From positions 1 through 9,707 of the forward strand of contig JAWCNE010000049.1 in assembly GCA_038849025.1 (NCBI GenBank): DNA of 9,707 nucleotides, given 5' to 3'. Both the position numbers and the translations under genes were made by a program. Under the pieces are notes generated by a model, which worked only from the letters and a program-made list of their open reading frames with translations, was not told where the DNA came from and searched no databases. Below are positions 5,701 to 9,707 of this stretch, piece after piece. The stretch's first letter is position 1. Each line of letters starts with the position of its first letter. The DNA comes from WUQU01 sp038849025. Its GTDB lineage: Archaea > Thermoproteota > Bathyarchaeia > Bathyarchaeales > Bathycorpusculaceae.

Positions 5701-6870
5701 ATGAAAAAACTTTCAAAAGCCTTTATGGCGATACTTATTCTTTTAGCATTTTACTGCACGGTTCATTCTAGCATATCGGAAAATTATACTCGCACATATA
5801 ATCTTATGGATCGTCCAAACGGTACAAGGCAGTACAAGTTGAATGTTGTTGTTACACAATCACTTTACGAATACTATGTTGAGCGGAGTCATAAGCAAGT
5901 TTCAGAAGAAGATTTCCCAAAATTTGTTACGCCGCAAGCGCTGAAGCCAGTTGCCGAAAAACTTTGGGAAATCTATCAAGGCGATTATGAAGATTTTGCA
6001 AACGGAGTTTTAATGATTACTCATCAAATACCTTACGAAGTAACAGCAACAGCCAAATACCCGATAGAAACAATAGTGGAGAACAAAGGCGATTGCGACC
6101 TACTTAGCTACGTGGCAGCTTCAATTATGAAGGCTGGAGGTCTCAACGTTGTTCTCCTATACTATAAAAATAAAGCGCACATGAATGTGGGTGTTAACCT
6201 TCCTACTCCGCCACGCCATGCAAGGACAATTTATTGTGTGGACTATAATGGCATCAGATATTACATTGCAGAATGCACTGGTGGAGATTGGAGAGCGGGA
6301 TGGAAGGTTGGAGAATGCCCGCAAGACCTAATCGTTGAAAATCCCATAGTTGTCACGCTTGAAAAATGTGAGCAGTGGTCACCAGGTCAAATATCCGCAA
6401 GCTACGCGACATTGAAATATTCAAACTTATCCTTATCTGTCTCGTCAACTTTCACCATGCAAGGAAACACAATAACTCTTTCTGGACAACTTACGCCAAA
6501 ATTGCCTGACGCAAAAATAACGATTTATATCAAAATGGGTAGTTCTCCATGGACTATTGAAAATATAACAAGCACCAATTTCGATGGTCAATTCGCATGT
6601 ACCCTAAGCCTTAACCATGCGGGGGCATGTTATATTCGTGCAAGCTGGTCTGGAAACGATAATTATGCTGGATCTGATAGCCCAATAGTTACCGTAACGG
6701 TTCTGCCAATCTACTTTATTGCACTCCTAATAATTGTAATAGCTATTGTCTGTATAGGCATTATAATATCTCTAATTTCTAGTCAAAAGGTTAAAGAAAT
6801 AGGGAGTCAAAAACTCCAAGAAATTCCAGCATTGCAGAAAAAGCTTTTACCATCGAACACGAGTTATTGA
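5701..6870 (+). CDS. Membrane-anchored extracellular transglutaminase-like protein
   Basis: A 389-residue secreted, C-terminally anchored protein. Residues 1-24 form a signal peptide or N-terminal anchor (KKLSK, then a hydrophobic core). Residues about 80-225 carry the transglutaminase/cysteine-protease-like core: C132 in NKGDCDLLSYVA, H160 in KAHMNVGV, and an acidic third residue probably E191 in YYIAECTGGDW, in the usual Cys-His-Asp/Glu order. Residues about 240-335 look like an Ig-like beta-sandwich (TITLSGQLTP, SWSGNDNYAGS). A transmembrane helix (about 337-360) is followed by a basic cytoplasmic tail. Activity could be proteolysis, peptide cross-linking or none; the substrate is unknown, but it faces outside the cell. 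Several NxS/T sites could be glycosylated. GGAG ends one base before the ATG, too close for a standard ribosome site, so a short-leader transcript from the AT-rich 5655-5690 region is likely. Confidence 0.82.
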   Translation: MKKLSKAFMAILILLAFYCTVHSSISENYTRTYNLMDRPNGTRQYKLNVVVTQSLYEYYVERSHKQVSEEDFPKFVTPQALKPVAEKLWEIYQGDYEDFANGVLMITHQIPYEVTATAKYPIETIVENKGDCDLLSYVAASIMKAGGLNVVLLYYKNKAHMNVGVNLPTPPRHARTIYCVDYNGIRYYIAECTGGDWRAGWKVGECPQDLIVENPIVVTLEKCEQWSPGQISASYATLKYSNLSLSVSSTFTMQGNTITLSGQLTPKLPDAKITIYIKMGSSPWTIENITSTNFDGQFACTLSLNHAGACYIRASWSGNDNYAGSDSPIVTVTVLPIYFIALLIIVIAIVCIGIIISLISSQKVKEIGSQKLQEIPALQKKLLPSNTSY

Positions 6871-6888
6871 AGTAAATCGGCATAATAA

Positions 6889-7659
6889 GTGGACGAAATG
6901 TTTATTGTGTTCATAATTGGAACAGCCGGCTCTGGAAAGTCTCTTCTAACAGCATCCTTCAGCGAGTGGTTGAAGCTTTCAAAACAAGACGTCGCCATAG
7001 TGAATTTGGATCCAGGAGCCTTGACACTGCCTTATTCGCCTGACATAGACGCCCGCGACTATATAAGCGTAGACAAAATTATGGAAGAGTACGGTTTGGG
7101 ACCCAACGGCGCATTAATAATGGCTGCAGACCTTCTTGCTGATGAGATTGAAAATATTTCAAAGGACGTGGAGGATTTAAAATCAGACATAGTTTTAGTA
7201 GATACGCCCGGACAGATGGAACTTTTTGCCTTTAGGGCAAGTGGACCTTACATAGCCAGCGAACTCACTAAAGAGCCAAAAGCCATAGTCTACCTCTTCG
7301 ACGCCGTCTTCTCGCTAAACCCGCTAAATTATGTTTCCAACTTGTTCCTCTCGGCAGCCGTCTACAACCGCTTTCTATTACCTCAAGTGCACGTACTTTC
7401 AAAATGCGACTTACTTTCAGAGGAAGACGTCAACAAAATTGTAGACTGGTCAGCAGATCCAAAAGCCTTGGAGACAGCCATCGAACAAAAGCTTGAAGGA
7501 ACAAAGCGCCTCCTAAGCAGAAACATGATGAAGGCTATTTATCAGCTTGGTTTAAAATTCCTTCTTATTCCAGTTTCGGCAAAAACAAATGAAGGGATGA
7601 TCAACTTTAATATGGCTTTGGAACGCATATTGGCGGGAGGAGACAAATACACATATTAA
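6889..7659 (+). CDS. GPN-loop GTPase (ATP_bind_1 family)
   Basis: A 256-residue P-loop GTPase. The motifs appear in order: P-loop GTAGSGKS (residues 11-18), NLDPGA (39-44), the defining Gly-Pro-Asn loop in GLGPNGA (69-75), DTPGQ (105-109), SKCD in the NKxD position (171-174), and SAKT (230-233). Archaeal homologues are homodimers that hydrolyse GTP; eukaryotic GPN1-3 help assemble and import RNA polymerase II, and an equivalent archaeal role is inferred. The GTG at 6889 gives the N-terminus MDEMFIVF; ATG at 6898 would begin MFIVFIIG, close to the start usual in the family, and is at least as likely. Neither has a good ribosome site. It lies 18 bases after the transglutaminase-like gene, so may share its transcript, and its stop overlaps the convergent DUF4443 gene's stop. 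Confidence 0.92.
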   Translation: MDEMFIVFIIGTAGSGKSLLTASFSEWLKLSKQDVAIVNLDPGALTLPYSPDIDARDYISVDKIMEEYGLGPNGALIMAADLLADEIENISKDVEDLKSDIVLVDTPGQMELFAFRASGPYIASELTKEPKAIVYLFDAVFSLNPLNYVSNLFLSAAVYNRFLLPQVHVLSKCDLLSEEDVNKIVDWSADPKALETAIEQKLEGTKRLLSRNMMKAIYQLGLKFLLIPVSAKTNEGMINFNMALERILAGGDKYTY

Positions 7660-8294
7660 CAATCTTCAAAAAGTGTCCATACTGCGGCTGTGGCTCCATA
7701 TTCAGCCAATTCTAATGTATCAGCACCGGCGACCACAATAACATCGTTTTCCTCTGGCTTTAAAAGTGCAACTAGCCTCTCGGCAATCTTTGGATAATCC
7801 TTTGAAAGATCATCGCAGACTGCTGGAATAACTAATCGCCCACTCTTAAAAATTATAGTAGTGGCACCATTTGCGCCCACTTTAACTGCAGCGTCCCGCT
7901 GTTCTATACCTGATTTAACCTTGTTTCCACAATTTTTAGCTAGTATGGCAGAGTTGAATGGTGATGGCATAAGTCCGGCTTCATCTAATTTAGCTCGTTT
8001 TCCAAAAGTTCTTCTATACTCATTAAAAAGTTGTAGTCCTTTAACAGTTAGTTGACATCCTGCCCTAGAAGTCGAGATAATTCCAGCCCTCTTTAACCTA
8101 CTGATGATAGTGCGCACAACACCCTCTCCTATTCCCAGCTCCTCTGCAAGTTTACCCCGCCCAACTGGTTTTTCGGAAACTAACTCCAAAGTGCGAAGGA
8201 CATGCAAAACAGAAAACGTTGGAGCTGGGCCTATCACTTTTTCGCCAACAATTTTCTCTAAAACATTTTTAAATTTGCTATGCATTTCTTCCAC
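7656..8294 (-). CDS. DUF4443-type winged-helix protein
   Basis: A 212-residue archaeal protein. Residues about 25-92 form a winged helix-turn-helix (VLHVLRTLELVSEKPVGRG, then KLAEELGIGEGVVRTIISRL and a wing ending LTVKG), so DNA binding is likely. Residues about 115-210 match what I recall of DUF4443: EQRDAAVKVGANGATTIIF (131-149), a strand-rich segment LVIPAV, and PEENDVIVVAGADTLELAEYGATAAVWTL. The second domain is probably a sensor or oligomerisation module. The start is GTG 8294 or ATG 8285 (residue 4). A TATA-like box about 26 bases upstream points to a leaderless transcript starting at the GTG. Stop codons of this gene and the GPN gene overlap on the palindrome TTAA, so each mRNA may read into the other. 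The domain name is from memory. Confidence 0.8.
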   Translation of the reverse strand: MEEMHSKFKNVLEKIVGEKVIGPAPTFSVLHVLRTLELVSEKPVGRGKLAEELGIGEGVVRTIISRLKRAGIISTSRAGCQLTVKGLQLFNEYRRTFGKRAKLDEAGLMPSPFNSAILAKNCGNKVKSGIEQRDAAVKVGANGATTIIFKSGRLVIPAVCDDLSKDYPKIAERLVALLKPEENDVIVVAGADTLELAEYGATAAVWTLFEDC

Positions 8295-8312
8295 GGTTAA
8301 AATTTAATTTTC

Positions 8313-8323
8313 AAATTATAAAA
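8313..8323 (-). promoter_or_regulatory. TATA-like box for the DUF4443-type gene
   Basis: TTTTATAATTT on the minus strand is centred about 24-26 bases before GTG 8294, the distance expected for archaeal TBP-directed initiation right at the start codon. The surrounding 40 bases are extremely AT-rich, so other placements are possible. Confidence 0.45.
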
Positions 8324-8382
8324 TTGTTTTTAATTAGATAACTAGAATAGATAAGAACGTTTCCTGCCGCTTTTAAATTAGG

Positions 8383-8658
8383 TTACTTCTGCGATAACTT
8401 TGGAGCGAGCTTTTCTATGGCATCCTTAAGCCTATTCCACTCCTCCATGTTTCTCACATTAAACTTATGCTTCCTTTTCCAAACGCCATCCTTTTTTTGC
8501 CAAAGATACAATCCAATAGAGCGCCTCCCAAAGGATTCGAAAATTACTATTGCTTCCCACCATTTTTCACTCTTAAAAATTGTGATGTAGTCTACTACTT
8601 TGTAGAATTCAGAGATGGGCAGCTTTTCGTCAGATATTGTCAATATGATTCTCCTCAC
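8383..8658 (-). CDS. Small conserved-looking protein, unknown function
   Basis: A 91-residue soluble protein of unknown family, minus strand, in its own short unit between the methionine adenosyltransferase and DUF4443-type genes. It opens with an edge strand (RRIILTIS), has several further strands rich in aromatic residues (KWWEAIVIFESF, SIGLYLWQKKDGVWKRKHKFNV) and ends with an amphipathic helix (MEEWNRLKDAIEKLAPKL). The pattern looks like a compact beta sheet plus C-terminal helix. There are no cysteines, metal motifs or membrane segments. The start is GTG 8658; a TATA-like TTAAATTA lies about 26 bases upstream, suggesting a leaderless transcript. A TTG at 8643 with GAGGAG seven bases before it is an alternative. 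The composition and coherent secondary structure support a real gene; a function cannot be given. Confidence 0.68.
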   Translation of the reverse strand: MRRIILTISDEKLPISEFYKVVDYITIFKSEKWWEAIVIFESFGRRSIGLYLWQKKDGVWKRKHKFNVRNMEEWNRLKDAIEKLAPKLSQK

Positions 8659-8680
8659 TTCCTAAAGTTCTGATAACCAT

Positions 8681-8688
8681 AATTTAAG
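8681..8688 (-). promoter_or_regulatory. TATA-like box for the 91-residue protein gene
   Basis: The minus-strand sequence TAAATT is centred about 26 bases before GTG 8658, which would put transcription initiation on the start codon itself. Confidence 0.4.
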
Positions 8689-8734
8689 TGTTTTAAACAT
8701 AAAATTGTAAGCTCAAAATTTGATTAGATTAGGG

Positions 8735-9707
8735 TTAGCAGATTGAAATTTTTCCTTGGGCCAGTTCCATGCAGAACTTGTCGATGTTTTCAAGTTCATA
8801 TTCCAGCACAGCCTCAATCTTACTCTTTACTTTATCTAGCGAACTGTTTTCCTCCATAACGACCTGTGCTGCGGCAATTGCCGGCTGATCTATTGGGCGC
8901 CCAATTTCGCTTAAAAGCCATATGTAGACCTCCTCAAGTTCTGGTACTTGCTCGTAGACGTGTTGTGCCACCCTGAACGTGAGAACGTTGTATATTTTTC
9001 CGACATGGCTTACGGGGTTTTTGCCAGCGGCAGCTTCTGAACAGAATGGTCTATTTAGAGATATCAAACCGTTTACACGGTTTCCTCTGCCCACTTGCCC
9101 AGAGTCTCCACTGTCTGCGCTAGTTCCCAAAACGGTTAAATATACTCCATCTATTCCTCTGCCGCGAACGTCCAGCGTGTTCAATTGGATGTTTGTTTTT
9201 TCAAAGTCCGTGTTTGCTGCAACAAACCTATTGATTTCCTCAAGAATCTTCGCCTTCTTCTCGAAGTAGTCTTCTTCGCTGCTTATGAAGCGATCCACAA
9301 AAGCCATTGAGATGGTTAAGTTTAAATCATTATTGTTCCTTGAACCCATGACCTTTATGTCCTCGCCGGACTCTGGGTGGTGCTGCTTAAATTCCCTTGA
9401 GTTCAGGAATTGTTCTGTTTTTAACACTATTTTCTCGGTTCTTGTCATGGGTGCGTAACCGACGGCGGCGGATGTGTCGTTAGCTCCTAAAACTTTCCCC
9501 TTACGCTTGAAAATGTCAACTAATCCCGCTGAGCCTGGCTTAAGTTCCACTTGATATTTTACATGTTTGTCAGGGTCTACAAAGCGCATATTTTTCTTAA
9601 ACCATTCCTTTGCAACGTTTATGGCTATTTCTTCAACATTTATTTTTATGCCGTCAAACTCTGTTGTTGCTCTATCACCAAAAACGAAGAGCATCGGTTG
9701 TTTTACA
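8735..9707 (-). CDS. mat: Archaeal-type S-adenosylmethionine synthetase (5' end beyond window)
   Basis: The enzyme makes S-adenosylmethionine from methionine and ATP. The visible part is the C-terminal 323 or so residues of the archaeal family (about 400 residues), which is only distantly similar to bacterial MetK. Diagnostic segments are MLFVFGDRATTE, YQVELKPGSAGLVDIF, GANDTSAAVGYAP, VMGSRNNNDLNLTISMAF, NTLDVRGRGIDGVYLTVLG, DSGQVGRGNRVNGLI, EAAAGKNPVSHVGKIYN and IGRPIDQP. The frame stays open to the last base and reads V-K-Q-P before the first visible methionine, as in full-length homologues, so that methionine is internal and about 75-85 residues lie outside the window. All motifs seen are intact. 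The product feeds the radical SAM enzymes at 2052-4232 and methylation in general. The next gene downstream on this strand begins 77 bases later with its own promoter. Confidence 0.96.
   Translation of the reverse strand, partial: VKQPMLFVFGDRATTEFDGIKINVEEIAINVAKEWFKKNMRFVDPDKHVKYQVELKPGSAGLVDIFKRKGKVLGANDTSAAVGYAPMTRTEKIVLKTEQFLNSREFKQHHPESGEDIKVMGSRNNNDLNLTISMAFVDRFISSEEDYFEKKAKILEEINRFVAANTDFEKTNIQLNTLDVRGRGIDGVYLTVLGTSADSGDSGQVGRGNRVNGLISLNRPFCSEAAAGKNPVSHVGKIYNVLTFRVAQHVYEQVPELEEVYIWLLSEIGRPIDQPAIAAAQVVMEENSSLDKVKSKIEAVLEYELENIDKFCMELAQGKISIC

Noticed and set aside
8979..9269. 96-codon open frame on the plus strand
   Set aside because: It is antisense to the conserved core of methionine adenosyltransferase; the residues on the other strand explain the sequence.
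8735..9694. N-terminally truncated methionine adenosyltransferase pseudogene
   Set aside because: The frame is open to the window edge and the upstream codons continue the conserved protein, so the gene is cut by the window, not broken.
1..9707. CRISPR array, insertion sequence, integrase, prophage or toxin-antitoxin system
   Set aside because: No regularly spaced repeats, terminal inverted repeats, transposase or recombinase motifs, or paired small genes of those types are visible.

Overview
The window reads as chromosomal DNA of an archaeon with moderately AT-rich coding sequence. The evidence is an archaeal-type methionine adenosyltransferase, a PAC2-family proteasome-assembly chaperone homologue, a GPN-loop GTPase, a DUF4443-type winged-helix protein, TATA-like boxes about 26 bases before start codons, start sites with little or no leader, GTG and TTG starts, and a box C/D guide RNA gene. 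From general resemblance of the proteins I would guess a Bathyarchaeia-like or other TACK archaeon, but no sequence search was possible.

Layout. 1-947 (+): a PAC2-family protein whose first visible ATG is at the window edge, then a small two-helix membrane protein. 954-1010 (-): a well-formed box C/D sRNA, convergent with the membrane-protein gene. 1087-1692 (+): a probable ribbon-helix-helix regulator with a C-terminal sensor-like domain. 1768-4232 (+): a likely operon of an ArsR-type regulator, an AmrS-like radical SAM enzyme (ATGA overlap) and a second, PflX-like radical SAM enzyme. 4399-4626 (+): a short zinc-ribbon protein behind a near-perfect direct repeat. 4716-5531 (+): a stand-alone CinA N-terminal-domain protein. 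5546-5625 (+): a second structured-RNA candidate, C/D-like but non-canonical. 5701-6870 (+): a membrane-anchored extracellular transglutaminase-like protein with an Ig-like domain. 6889-7659 (+): the GPN GTPase, whose stop codon overlaps the stop of the convergent DUF4443 gene (7656-8294, -). 8383-8658 (-): a small uncharacterised protein. 8735-9707 (-): methionine adenosyltransferase, cut at its 5' end by the window edge.

Most genes look like core or housekeeping genes in short, mostly separate transcription units. I see no transposase, integrase, CRISPR array, tRNA, rRNA or phage gene. The only obvious functional cluster is ArsR regulator plus two radical SAM enzymes, which depends on S-adenosylmethionine, the product of the methionine adenosyltransferase at the other end; that link is metabolic, not evidence of co-regulation. 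The best non-coding signals are the C/D sRNA at 954-1010 and the 80-base stem-closed element at 5546-5625. No intergenic stretch exceeds about 170 bases.
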